The position numbers and the translations under genes were made by a program. The notes under the pieces are model-generated. The model was not told the DNA's origin and did not search any database. It saw only the letters and a program-made list of their open reading frames with translations. This document shows, in pieces, positions 1 to 6,252 of a stretch of 41,148 nt of DNA (positions are counted from its first letter, which is position 1; each line of letters starts with the position of its first letter). The stretch comes from a virus, in IMG/VR virus record IMGVR_UViG_3300007735_000729, positions 1 to 41,148 of that record. One strand, given 5' to 3'.

Positions 1-127
1 CCGCAGCGGTACTACTTGAGCGCGCGAGCCTGCGAGGGGATCCTGCGCCGCGCCGAAAAGCGAGGGAAGAAACTGCCGCCACGCTTGCAGGCGGCGCTCG
101 AGGCCGTGGCGGGTACAGCGAGGACGA
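1..127. repeat. Left copy of the terminal redundancy
   Basis: Bases 1-127 match 41022-41148 along their full length without gaps, with 8 substitutions (positions 55, 56, 71, 72, 78, 79, 104 and 118). Both copies lie inside the DNA methyltransferase gene. This is what an assembler produces when it closes a circular or circularly permuted genome, but the mismatches imply sequence variants in the source population or low-quality consensus at the ends rather than an exact direct terminal repeat. Confidence 0.9.
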
Positions 128-137
128 CATCCCCAAA

Positions 138-1232
138 GTGGCCAACTGCCTGACCAGGCGGATGCACAAGGGCATCAATTCCACGCTGGACGAGGGGCAG
201 ACGCCGGTGGTAGTGCATACCCTCCGCGGCGAAGGCTTCGACGCCGGCGAGGACGGCACAGGCCGCGGCACGCCGCTGGTGCCCATCGGCTTCAACGCTC
301 GCCAGGATCCAGACGCATGGCAGGACCGCACCGGCCCGCTGGACTGCGACGGCGGGACGCAGGCGATAGCATTCGACACGACGCAAGTCACAAGTCCGGC
401 GAATCGAAGCAACCCGAAGGAGGGCGATCCTTGCCATCCGCTGACTGCCGGAGCGCATCCGCCAGCCGTTGCTTTCACCGCCTCCGAACAGGCGAACAGC
501 TACGCCTGGGAGCGGGACTACGCGCCGACCATCAGCGCACAGCGACCCAGCGACACGAGCAACATCCAGACCGGCGTGCGAATCGGCATGCAGGTTCGCC
601 GCCTGACGACGGCCGAATGTGCGAGACTGCAGGGATTCCCTGACGACTACTTGGTGTTGAAGTATGCCAGCGCACAAGAAGCCCACGCCGCTCAAGTACT
701 GCATGAGCTGTGGCGAGAAGCTCGAACGAAAGCCCCTCACGAACAAGGATGGCGAACTGGAATCGTTGCTGCACTTCTCACGCCGCAAGTTCTGCTCGCG
801 GGAGTGCATGGCGGCTGGCTTTCGTGGGAGATGGCGGCCGACTGTGCAGCAGCACGAGGGGCGCTATCGGGCGAGGACCATCATCACGAAGGATTCGTGC
901 AATCGCTGCGGCACGCAGCGGCGGCTCGACATTCACCATATCGACCAGAATCCTTTGAACAATTCAACCGGCAACCTGGAGGTGCTCTGCCGGTCCTGTC
1001 ACATGAAAGAGCATCGGCCGCAGAAGCTCTGCGGGCTCACCGGCTGTGGCCGCACGCACAGGCGCGGTGGTCTCTGCGATATGCATTCGCAGCGCCTAAA
1101 GAGGGGCGTACCGCTGACTCCCTGAACCCCGACGGCCCGCGCTACAAGGCGCTGGGCAATTCGATGGCCGTGCCGGTGATGCGGTGGATCGGGGAGAGGA
1201 TCGCGATGGTGGATACCATTCCGACTCAGTGA
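138..1232 (+). CDS. C5-cytosine DNA methyltransferase, C-terminal part with an embedded HNH gene
   Basis: Continuation of the methyltransferase from 40515. The familiar reading resumes at about 111 ('GYSEDDIPKVANC'), a frame different from that of the upstream part; one extra base in the G run at 109-113 would restore one frame. Motif IX 'RLTTAECARLQGFPDDY' ends near 652, and motif X 'GPRYKALGNSMAVPVMRWIG' resumes near 1135. Homologues have only a few residues between these motifs, whereas here about 155 codons intervene and encode an HNH endonuclease in another frame (664-1125). The methyltransferase frame stays open through the insert. The GTG at 138 is only the first possible start in this frame, not a real initiation site. 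Whether the protein is active is unclear: the insert and frameshift argue against it. Confidence 0.75.
   Translation: MANCLTRRMHKGINSTLDEGQTPVVVHTLRGEGFDAGEDGTGRGTPLVPIGFNARQDPDAWQDRTGPLDCDGGTQAIAFDTTQVTSPANRSNPKEGDPCHPLTAGAHPPAVAFTASEQANSYAWERDYAPTISAQRPSDTSNIQTGVRIGMQVRRLTTAECARLQGFPDDYLVLKYASAQEAHAAQVLHELWREARTKAPHEQGWRTGIVAALLTPQVLLAGVHGGWLSWEMAADCAAARGALSGEDHHHEGFVQSLRHAAAARHSPYRPESFEQFNRQPGGALPVLSHERASAAEALRAHRLWPHAQARWSLRYAFAAPKEGRTADSLNPDGPRYKALGNSMAVPVMRWIGERIAMVDTIPTQ
664..1125 (+). CDS. HNH homing-type endonuclease nested in the methyltransferase gene
   Basis: 153-residue free-standing HNH nuclease. An N-terminal zinc knuckle (C13/C16 with C44/C48) precedes the HNH core: C79/C82, the 'DIHHIDQNPLNN' motif (H91, H92, N100), C109/C112 and H117. 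It ends with a third knuckle, C123, C128, C138 and H141, a module common in phage HNH endonucleases. It is read in frame 1 while the methyltransferase is read in frame 3. Little foreign sequence flanks it: the ATG follows the motif IX codons by about 11 bases and the stop is about 9 bases before the motif X region, leaving no room for a group I or II intron. No clear Shine-Dalgarno site was found. Inferred to be a homing gene that inserted into a conserved methyltransferase site. Confidence 0.85.
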   Translation: MPAHKKPTPLKYCMSCGEKLERKPLTNKDGELESLLHFSRRKFCSRECMAAGFRGRWRPTVQQHEGRYRARTIITKDSCNRCGTQRRLDIHHIDQNPLNNSTGNLEVLCRSCHMKEHRPQKLCGLTGCGRTHRRGGLCDMHSQRLKRGVPLTP

Positions 1233-1687
1233 ACCGCCTTTGGCGCCAGATCAGGCCTCCCCATCTGGCGCGCCATTTCCGCGAGCTCCAGGCGCGCCTT
1301 CTTCGCATGGTAGTCATCGAACGCGGCTTCCGACTCGAAGCCCTGACGCTCCCAGTCGGGCATGTAGCGCCGTTCCCGGGCCGCTGCAGCCACCTGATCA
1401 GCCAGTGCCGCCGCCTTCGTGGGCTGGTCCTGGTACACCTTCAGGCGCTCCGCCAGATAGCTCACCGGCTCCACCGGATCCGCCTTCAACACGGACTCGA
1501 GGAATGACGCGAGGCTGGCCTTCGGGACGTACTTGCCGACCCGGCCCGCCACCGCGCGGGCCTTCGCGTCGCTGAGGCCCTTGCGCTTCAGCCAGGGCAC
1601 GAAGACGTGCCACGTGTACTCGAATACCGCCGGGTTCACCTCGATGGCGCCGTCTGCGTGCTGGATCAGCCATGGGGGGAGATTCAT
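1226..1687 (-). CDS. Hypothetical helical protein, 153 aa
   Basis: I do not recognise the family. The sequence is largely helical and charged, with an aromatic N-terminal part ('FEYTWHVFVPWLKRKG') and an Ala/Arg-rich C-terminal half. ATG at 1687 has GAGGG six bases upstream. It converges on the methyltransferase gene, overlapping its end by 7 bp. Its place alone next to the control region would suit a replication or regulatory role, but nothing in the sequence shows it. Confidence 0.65.
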   Translation of the reverse strand: MNLPPWLIQHADGAIEVNPAVFEYTWHVFVPWLKRKGLSDAKARAVAGRVGKYVPKASLASFLESVLKADPVEPVSYLAERLKVYQDQPTKAAALADQVAAAARERRYMPDWERQGFESEAAFDDYHAKKARLELAEMARQMGRPDLAPKAVH

Positions 1688-2257
1688 TCGATGCCCTCAC
1701 TCCGTAGCAGGGCCGCACCTAGCATCCTCGCCCTGCGGGCTGCGGACGCCTGCGGCGTCGTTTTCCGATTGGTTGGTTGTCGAACAGAAGAACCAGCAGC
1801 CCATCATGCCCATCTGGTCGAGGCTGGTCCCGGGAGGGCCCCTCCGGGGTGGGGCACCCAAGCACCCCCCTACCCCCTGGAGTTCCGAGGGAGGGAAGGA
1901 CTTGTGCGCCCCACGGTTGGCACCCGTAAGGATCGGTTCATGTGCTACGCAGCCAGCAGCACCCCTCGCATCACCGAACAAGCACCTGCGAGCCGGACGT
2001 ATGGGAATTGCACCCCGCCGGCAGATCGATACGGTTGCTGAACCGGGCGACTTCGATTGTCTGCACGACCGCCGACGTGCGTGGCAGTTGACGCCGGCAT
2101 GGCGGGGGAGAGAACATTCCCATCTCGACCGGGGCCGTCATGGGACTTTCCTTCCTTCCTTCCATGCCGGGGACCAACCCGACGAGACGAATCCTGCATC
2201 GGAACTCACACCGATGCAAGTACGCAGCGGCCCTTCGGGGCCGTTTGCGTTTGTGGG
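1688..2257. other. Non-coding, hairpin-rich intergenic region
   Basis: About 570 bp without a convincing gene: the open frames lack ribosome sites and have proline/arginine-rich shadow-like translations. It contains a near-perfect GC hairpin at 1829-1849 (9-bp arms, one mismatch, 3-nt loop), a C run at 1864-1870, a (TTCC) tetranucleotide run at about 2149-2163, and the terminator at 2228-2243. I see no tRNA cloverleaf. It could hold an untranslated RNA ending at the terminator, since no rightward gene lies directly upstream of it. Confidence 0.5.
2228..2250 (+). terminator. Rho-independent terminator
   Basis: Perfect 6-bp stem CGGCCC / GGGCCG (2228-2233 and 2238-2243) with a stabilising TTCG tetraloop, followed by TTTGCGTTT on the rightward strand. 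The T-rich side shows rightward orientation. The same hairpin lies 14 bases beyond the stop of the leftward small membrane gene and may also limit that transcript, though it has no U tract on that side. Confidence 0.7.
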
Positions 2258-2425
2258 TCAGCCTCCCATCAGGAATCCGATCACGCCCAACGCCAGCGCG
2301 CCCACGACGGCTGCGGCGATCAGCCACAGCAGCAGCGTGCCTGCCAGCGGCAGCCACAACGGCGCCAGCGCCAGGACAGTGATCACGAGCACCGCAAGCG
2401 CGGCATACTCTGCAAACGTCTTCAT
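2258..2425 (-). CDS. Small two-helix membrane protein, 55 aa
   Basis: Nearly the whole protein is two hydrophobic segments, about residues 7-27 ('AALAVLVITVLALAPLW') and 31-53 ('LLLWLIAAAVVGALALGVIG'), joined by a short Pro/Gly turn. ATG at 2425 has an excellent AGGAGGT Shine-Dalgarno site (rightward-strand 2431-2437). Size and topology would suit a small holin or a superinfection-type membrane protein, but there is no lysis gene beside it. Its start lies only 13 bp from the divergent start of the IHF-like gene, leaving no promoter space between them. Confidence 0.6.
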   Translation of the reverse strand: MKTFAEYAALAVLVITVLALAPLWLPLAGTLLLWLIAAAVVGALALGVIGFLMGG

Positions 2426-2438
2426 CACGCACCTCCTC

Positions 2439-2804
2439 ATGACCACATCAGAACTGATCGACCGCATGCATGCCAGCATGCTCGTCCGGGGCCATACCCT
2501 TGTTCGCAGGGACGTGGAATTGGCCGTCGAGCGCATGCTGTACGCCATGGAACAGACGCTCGCCAGCGGCGAGGCCGTCGCCATCAAGGACATCGGCTCG
2601 CTGAAACTCAAGTACCGGCCGGGTCACTGGCTGAACCTGTATCACCTGGATCCGCCGCGCCGGGAATGGCGGTCGGGGAAGTTCCAGATCCGCTACCTGC
2701 CGACGCGAGCACTTGGGCGGCGATCATTCGAGCCTTCGTTGCGTCCACGCGCCACGCCTTCTTCTTCCCCTTCCCCTGAGCCTTCCGCCGCCGCTCCACC
2801 ATGA
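2439..2804 (+). CDS. IHF-beta/HU-family DNA-bending protein
   Basis: 121 residues. The first 95 follow the integration host factor beta / HU pattern: 'MTTSELIDRM' start, the helix 'DVELAVERMLYAMEQTLASG', the 'EAVAIKDIGSLKLKYRPG' strands (IHF has GFGSFSLHYR here), a beta arm with a Pro-rich tip (71-74), and the closing 'KFQIRYLPTRAL'. A Ser/Pro-rich tail of about 25 residues follows. Such proteins bend DNA in replication, recombination, packaging and transcription. I see no Shine-Dalgarno on this strand before ATG 2439; the AGGAGGT there belongs to the opposite gene. The last 197 bp overlap the convergent gene 2608-3147. Confidence 0.8.
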   Translation: MTTSELIDRMHASMLVRGHTLVRRDVELAVERMLYAMEQTLASGEAVAIKDIGSLKLKYRPGHWLNLYHLDPPRREWRSGKFQIRYLPTRALGRRSFEPSLRPRATPSSSPSPEPSAAAPP

Positions 2805-3147
2805 TCCGACGCCGCGCACGGGCGCTCTCGATGCCCTCGTTGTGCGCCTCGATCAGCCAGCGGTCAATCAGGTACACCGATGCCTGGAACAGCTCTCCCA
2901 ACTCCTTCGGGGACAGCTTCTGGCACTGCTCGTTGAAACCGCCGGGACGGGGAATCCTGCCCGTGCCCGTCACCATCCGCATGCACCGGACATGCGTCAC
3001 CCGCTCCCAGCGGTTCAGGGTGTTGTTGTGGACCTTCCAGAGGGCCTTGGCAGCCTCCCTGGTCAGCTTCGGCGCCAGTTTCCGGTAATCGTCTGGGATC
3101 TCCCTGACGACAGGCCGCCCGCGCGGCTTCTTCTCTTCCTCACTCAT
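2608..3147 (-). CDS. Putative DNA-binding protein with AT-hook and helix-turn-helix segments
   Basis: 179 residues. The N-terminus has an AT-hook-like 'KKPRGRPVV' (residues 7-15), then two helical segments resembling helix-turn-helix units ('REAAKALWKVHNNTLNRW' and 'LGELFQASVYLIDRW'), then a very basic stretch 'RRRIMVERRRKAQGKGKKK'. The Gly/Ser/Ala-rich C-terminal 30 residues are antisense to the IHF-like gene and may be low-information sequence. Start chosen at 3147, since GAGGAGG lies six bases upstream; an alternative ATG at 3153 sits too close to it. It overlaps the stop of the upstream gene. Third gene of the Cro-led operon. Could be a regulator or an origin-binding protein; no family is recognised. 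Confidence 0.65.
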   Translation of the reverse strand: MSEEEKKPRGRPVVREIPDDYRKLAPKLTREAAKALWKVHNNTLNRWERVTHVRCMRMVTGTGRIPRPGGFNEQCQKLSPKELGELFQASVYLIDRWLIEAHNEGIESARARRRIMVERRRKAQGKGKKKAWRVDATKARMIAAQVLASAGSGSGTSPTAIPGAADPGDTGSASDPAGT

Positions 3148-3460
3148 CGCCATCCTCCTCTTCCACCTGCGCAACCCTGCCCGGACGCGGCAGGCCGGTG
3201 CCCTTCGTCCTGGGAATCGTGCCTGCCACGCCGCGCCACGCATCCCCCTTCGTGTTGCCTTTGCTCACCTTGCCGATCCTGCTGGCAAGCGTGCCCTTCT
3301 GTCTGGCAATGTCATATTCGGCAGGGATCAGCACGTCAGGCTTGCTGGTCGCCCCGTGCGATACCTCGCTGATCCTGCCGCCAGCCGCCAGGAACGCTTC
3401 CACGTCCGCCTTCAGTCGAGCCTCGAGTGCCGCCTTCTCTTCCCGTCGCGCCGGATTCAT
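3140..3460 (-). CDS. Hypothetical protein, 106 aa, regulatory operon
   Basis: Unknown family. A charged N-terminal helix ('REEKAALEARLKADVEAFLA') leads to a basic central part and an acidic end ('QVEEEDGDE'). ATG at 3460 with GAGGAAG upstream overlaps the stop of the Cro-like gene by 4 bp, so it is probably translated by coupling. A longer in-frame start at 3556 lies inside the cro gene and lacks a ribosome site. Confidence 0.65.
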   Translation of the reverse strand: MNPARREEKAALEARLKADVEAFLAAGGRISEVSHGATSKPDVLIPAEYDIARQKGTLASRIGKVSKGNTKGDAWRGVAGTIPRTKGTGLPRPGRVAQVEEEDGDE

Positions 3461-3684
3461 CGCTTCCTCTCCCGCAGCACCATCTCGATATCCCCCAGCG
3501 TTGCCAGATGCCCGTACAGGGCGAGATCCACCTTTAGCCTCCCGAAGGTGCGCCACTGGATGGCGATTGCGGCGGGCAAGGGAATACCATCACCCCACTG
3601 TGCAATCGCCTGACGGCTTACCCCGGCAGCCTTCGCCACGGCAGCCTTGCTGCCCAGATATTCCAGCGCCTCGCTGAACTTCAC
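3457..3684 (-). CDS. Cro/YdaS-like transcriptional repressor
   Basis: 75-residue helix-turn-helix protein. Residues 13-31, 'KAAVAKAAGVSRQAIAQWG', followed by 'IPLPAAIAIQWRT' are the signature of phage Cro-like repressors. ATG at 3684 has GAGGTGACG upstream. It is the first gene of a leftward three-gene operon, and its promoter overlaps a dyad at 3698-3721 that is a likely autoregulatory operator. No CI-type partner repressor, integrase or antirepressor was seen, so it probably times early transcription rather than running a full lysis-lysogeny switch. Confidence 0.85.
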   Translation of the reverse strand: MKFSEALEYLGSKAAVAKAAGVSRQAIAQWGDGIPLPAAIAIQWRTFGRLKVDLALYGHLATLGDIEMVLRERKR

Positions 3685-3697
3685 ATCGTCACCTCGC

Positions 3698-3721
3698 TGA
3701 TCATTTTCGTGAATTTGATCA
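3698..3721. promoter_or_regulatory. Candidate operator dyad
   Basis: 24-bp imperfect inverted repeat with outer half-sites TGATCA at 3698-3703 and 3716-3721 (9 of 12 positions symmetric). It overlaps the -10 box of the leftward cro promoter, as an autorepressor site should. A further GATCA lies at 3761-3765 near the rightward -10. Confidence 0.6.
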
Positions 3722-3747
3722 TATGCCCCCTTGACGCCTAATGTAAA
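3718..3747 (-). promoter_or_regulatory. Leftward promoter for the cro-like operon
   Basis: On the leftward strand, TTTACA (3747-3742) is followed after 18 bp by TATGAT (3723-3718), a good sigma-70 match for this GC-rich genome. It lies 34 bp before the cro start codon, and its -10 overlaps the operator dyad. Confidence 0.65.
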
Positions 3748-3758
3748 GGGAGCATACT
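3731..3758 (+). promoter_or_regulatory. Rightward promoter for the accessory operon
   Basis: TTGACG (3731-3736), 16 bp, then CATACT (3753-3758), followed by the GGAGGAGA ribosome site and ATG at 3788. The -35 lies within the spacer of the opposing leftward promoter, so the two compete directly and could be switched by the Cro-like protein. Confidence 0.55.
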
Positions 3759-3787
3759 TCGATCAACCGAACGGAGGAGATGGACTG

Positions 3788-3994
3788 ATGAAGTATCGCA
3801 AGTGGACTGAGGCTGAGTGGCAGACATGGACGCTGCTTGCGCGCCACCGGGACCATCTGGGTCGTCTGGTGGATGGCCTGGACTGGAAGAACGGCCCGGT
3901 GAAGGAGCTGAAGGCCACGGTCAATGCATGGCTCGTCGCAGGCCGCTACCAGTACCCGCTGCTGTCGGTGCTGCAGAAGAGGGACGGGGCATGA
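3788..3994 (+). CDS. Small hypothetical protein, 68 aa, first gene of the rightward operon
   Basis: Tryptophan-rich small protein ('KWTEAEWQTWTLLARHRDHL'), no recognised family. ATG at 3788 follows GGAGGAGATGGACTG and directly follows the rightward promoter, so it is expected to be expressed early. Its stop overlaps the next start (ATGA). Confidence 0.7.
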   Translation: MKYRKWTEAEWQTWTLLARHRDHLGRLVDGLDWKNGPVKELKATVNAWLVAGRYQYPLLSVLQKRDGA

Positions 3995-4233
3995 GCATCG
4001 ACGTGATGCCGACCGAACTGCCTTGCGAGGTGGAGTACGAGGTCGACTGGGTGGAGATGGACGACGGCTCCATCCGCCACCGGCCCGACGTGTACATCCG
4101 GGAGATCGTCGTGGGCGGCATGGACATCTACCCGCACCTTCCGCAGACGCCCGAGGTGGCTGCCCTGCTCAGGGAACTGGAGCGTCAGATCATCGAGGAC
4201 CGCGAGATCCCCGCACGAAAAGGAGGCTACTGA
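3991..4233 (+). CDS. Small acidic hypothetical protein, 80 aa
   Basis: Acidic, probably mixed alpha/beta; the centre 'VDWVEMDDGSIRHRPDVYI' looks like paired beta strands and the C-terminus ends in a charged helix. No family recognised. Starts inside the stop of the previous gene and ends in the start of the next, in the tightly coupled operon. Confidence 0.65.
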   Translation: MSIDVMPTELPCEVEYEVDWVEMDDGSIRHRPDVYIREIVVGGMDIYPHLPQTPEVAALLRELERQIIEDREIPARKGGY

Positions 4234-4436
4234 TGAGCTATCCCATCCAGACCGCGCAGACGCACAGCCAGCGCCGCGCGCTGCGCCACCTGAGCGAAGC
4301 GTACGACGACATGCATGCCGTCTCCGACCCGATGGCGGAGATGGTGACGCTCGTGGTGCTGATGGGCATCGGCCTGTTCGCCACCATCGGCGGCGTCATC
4401 GTCGTCGGCTACCTCATCTGGAGCGCATTCGCATGA
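4233..4436 (+). CDS. Small membrane protein, one transmembrane helix
   Basis: 67 residues: a polar N-terminal half and one long hydrophobic segment at about 37-65 ('VTLVVLMGIGLFATIGGVIV'). AGGAGG lies just before ATG 4233. Topology is probably a cytoplasmic N-terminus anchored by the C-terminal helix. Function unknown; an early membrane protein or a holin-like role cannot be separated on sequence. Confidence 0.65.
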   Translation: MSYPIQTAQTHSQRRALRHLSEAYDDMHAVSDPMAEMVTLVVLMGIGLFATIGGVIVVGYLIWSAFA

Positions 4437-4630
4437 ACAACGTCATCGATCTCGGCAAGCCGCACATCCGGCGCGGCGCCATCACCGTCGGCATCGACCC
4501 GGCAGTGAAACCCTTCGAGCTGGCTATCGCACTGGCGTCGGGTGGCTACCAGCTTACCTGGGACACCCGCGACGGTCGCCTCATGATCAAACCCGCAGCA
4601 ACGCCCAAGCAGGGCAAGGAGACGCAGTGA
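4433..4630 (+). CDS. Small hypothetical protein, 65 aa
   Basis: No recognised family. The sequence suggests a short beta-rich fold ('GAITVGIDPAVKPFELAIAL', then 'YQLTWDTRDGRLMIKP'). ATG overlaps the upstream stop by 4 bp and the stop overlaps the GTG of the next gene. Confidence 0.6.
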   Translation: MNNVIDLGKPHIRRGAITVGIDPAVKPFELAIALASGGYQLTWDTRDGRLMIKPAATPKQGKETQ

Positions 4631-4821
4631 GCAAGCAGGCACAGAGAATCTACCGGGTCGAGACGCCGCAGGGCACCCGGCTGATCCGCGCAATCCACCC
4701 GGCCGCCGCCATCCGGCATGCGGCGAAGGGCATCACCGCCGAAGTGGCCTCCCAGCAGGATCTCGTGGACCTCGTCACGACCGGCTGCGAGGTGGAGGAA
4801 ACCGATGGCACTGACGATTGA
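4627..4821 (+). CDS. Small hypothetical protein, 64 aa, GTG start
   Basis: Begins with GTG at 4627 in a GTGA overlap with the upstream gene. The pattern 'YRVETPQGTRLIRAIHPAAAIRHAAKG' is typical of small phage proteins with a beta strand followed by a helix; the end is acidic. Function unknown. Confidence 0.6.
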   Translation: MSKQAQRIYRVETPQGTRLIRAIHPAAAIRHAAKGITAEVASQQDLVDLVTTGCEVEETDGTDD

Positions 4822-5002
4822 GTTCGACCTGTGGGCGTGGATCGACCGTGGGCAGCGGGTACGCGATGCGGTGGAGCATGCGTACTTCACCGACAGCCGG
4901 GTCAATCCCTTCCATCCCGTCGATGACGCATGGGAACACGAGACCTTCCCGCGCTGGTTCGACGAGTACGTGAATCGACAACTGGAAACGATGGAGTTCT
5001 GA
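4805..5002 (+). CDS. Small hypothetical protein, 65 aa
   Basis: Aromatic and acidic ('FDLWAWIDRGQRVRDAVEHA', 'HETFPRWFDEYVNRQLE'), with no recognised family. The start at 4805 lies inside the last codons of the previous gene (17 bp overlap), and GAGGTGGAGG precedes it. The stop is directly followed by the start of the ssDNA-binding-like gene. Confidence 0.65.
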   Translation: MALTIEFDLWAWIDRGQRVRDAVEHAYFTDSRVNPFHPVDDAWEHETFPRWFDEYVNRQLETMEF

Positions 5003-5003
5003 G

Positions 5004-5603
5004 ATGAGCCTGACCGTGAAATCGAACGGAGAGTTTGAACTGGCACCTGAGGGCACCCATCCGGCGCGCTGCTGGCTGGTGGCCGATCTGGGGATGCACG
5101 ACAGCGGCATGTACGGACTGAAGCCGAAGATCAAGATCAGTTGGGAACTGCCCGGGGAACTGATGAAGGATGGGCGCCCCTTCTCGGTGTCGAGCCGCTA
5201 CACCGCCAGCCTGAACAAGAACGCCCCGCTGCGCCGCGACCTCGAGTCCTGGCGGGGGAGGGCCTTCACCGACCAGGAACTGGCCGGCTTCGACATTTCC
5301 AACGTGCTGGGCAAGCCCTGCCTGATCCAGGTCCAGCACAAGAAGTCTGCCGACGGCAGCAAGACCTATGACAACGTGGTCGCCGTCATGGCCTGCCCGA
5401 AGGGGCTGACGGTGCCCGAACTGGTCAACCAGCCCATCCAGTTCGACTGCGACCGGCCCGAGAACTTCTCGAAGCTGCCCGACTGGCTGCAGCGGCAGAT
5501 CAACCTGCCGGGCCGCAGCGCCGCAGCAGCAGGCCAGCCGCCGCCGCACGGGGACGATGAGATTCCCGGGTTCGATGATGACTCGGACGTTCTGCCGTTC
5601 TGA
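5004..5603 (+). CDS. Probable phage single-stranded DNA-binding protein
   Basis: 199 residues. The N-terminal two thirds look like an OB-fold beta barrel ('GTHPARCWLVADLGMHDSG', 'PKIKISWELPGELM', 'GKPCLIQVQHK'), and the protein ends in a disordered Gly/Ala/Pro linker and an acidic tip 'DDDSDVLPF', equivalent to the DDIPF-type tail by which SSBs recruit partners. This layout fits phage SSBs of the DUF669 type. It is the only replication or recombination protein visible in the rightward operon. The family call rests on architecture and tail rather than on clear motif identity. Confidence 0.6.
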   Translation: MSLTVKSNGEFELAPEGTHPARCWLVADLGMHDSGMYGLKPKIKISWELPGELMKDGRPFSVSSRYTASLNKNAPLRRDLESWRGRAFTDQELAGFDISNVLGKPCLIQVQHKKSADGSKTYDNVVAVMACPKGLTVPELVNQPIQFDCDRPENFSKLPDWLQRQINLPGRSAAAAGQPPPHGDDEIPGFDDDSDVLPF

Positions 5604-5615
5604 CGAGCATTCCGC

Positions 5616-5891
5616 ATGAGCCTCACCCTGCAAGCCCCTGAGAAGCTCCCTGTGCTCACGCTGAAGCAGCGGCGGGAGATGCAGCGGGTCGAGCGGGAAC
5701 AGGCCCTGGGGCCTCGCCTGAGGGCGCTGGCGGACGGATTGAGGCAGGCGGCGCGGGATGACAACGGGATCGCCCTCAGGCTGCTGTGGAACGCATGGAG
5801 CAACGATGCGCTGCACGCAGCATGGGGGGCGCTGGAGAGCGATGTAAGGCGCCGCCTGCGAGACATGGTTGATGGAACGGAGGGGTGGTGA
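5616..5891 (+). CDS. Hypothetical helical protein, 91 aa
   Basis: Mostly helical and Arg/Glu/Leu-rich ('KQRREMQRVEREQALGPRLR'). It follows the SSB-like gene by 12 bp and overlaps the next gene (TGATG). Its position suggests a replication accessory role, but nothing in the sequence proves it. Confidence 0.6.
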   Translation: MSLTLQAPEKLPVLTLKQRREMQRVEREQALGPRLRALADGLRQAARDDNGIALRLLWNAWSNDALHAAWGALESDVRRRLRDMVDGTEGW

Positions 5892-6232
5892 TGGCGAATC
5901 CGAATCCGGCAGATGACCCGCTTGCATTCGCCTATCAGGTGGGGCGATCCGAGGTGAAGGCAGCGGAGGCGAAGGCCGAGGCTGACCGGCTGGAGCGCAT
6001 GTACAGGCGGATCCGCGCCACGATCCTGATCGGGATGGAGGGGCGATCTGCGGACGAACGGGAAGCGCGCGCACGAACGGATCCGCGCGCCGTCGAGGCA
6101 GAGGATGCGTGGCTGGATGCCAACCGCGAGCGGGAGGTGTCCTTTGCCAGGAGGGATGCCATGCGGGTCGTCTGGGAGTGCTACCGCACCCTCGAGGCCA
6201 GCCGCAGGGCCGAATTGCAACGAGGAATGTGA
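5891..6232 (+). CDS. Hypothetical coiled-coil protein, 113 aa
   Basis: Long charged helices ('EVKAAEAKAEADRLERMYRR', 'VSFARRDAMRVVWECYRT') predict a coiled coil. ATG at 5891 in a TGATG overlap is preferred to GTG codons at 5885 and 5888. No family recognised. Confidence 0.6.
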   Translation: MANPNPADDPLAFAYQVGRSEVKAAEAKAEADRLERMYRRIRATILIGMEGRSADEREARARTDPRAVEAEDAWLDANREREVSFARRDAMRVVWECYRTLEASRRAELQRGM

Positions 6233-6252
6233 ACGTCTCTGAGGAGGGACCA

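Noticed and set aside
652-1135. Group I or II intron, or intein, explaining the methyltransferase interruption
   Set aside because: Only about 10 bases on each side of the HNH gene are left, too few for an intron core, and the in-frame insert lacks intein end residues and block motifs.
1697-2199. Leftward open frames and possible tRNA in the control region
   Set aside because: No ribosome sites, no T-arm plus acceptor-stem pattern, and translations typical of non-coding GC-rich DNA.
1533-2438. Long rightward open frame running into the IHF-like gene
   Set aside because: The part before 2439 has no ribosome site, a shadow-like Pro/Arg/His-rich composition, crosses the terminator hairpin, and would add 300 residues to a family that starts at 'MTTSELID'.
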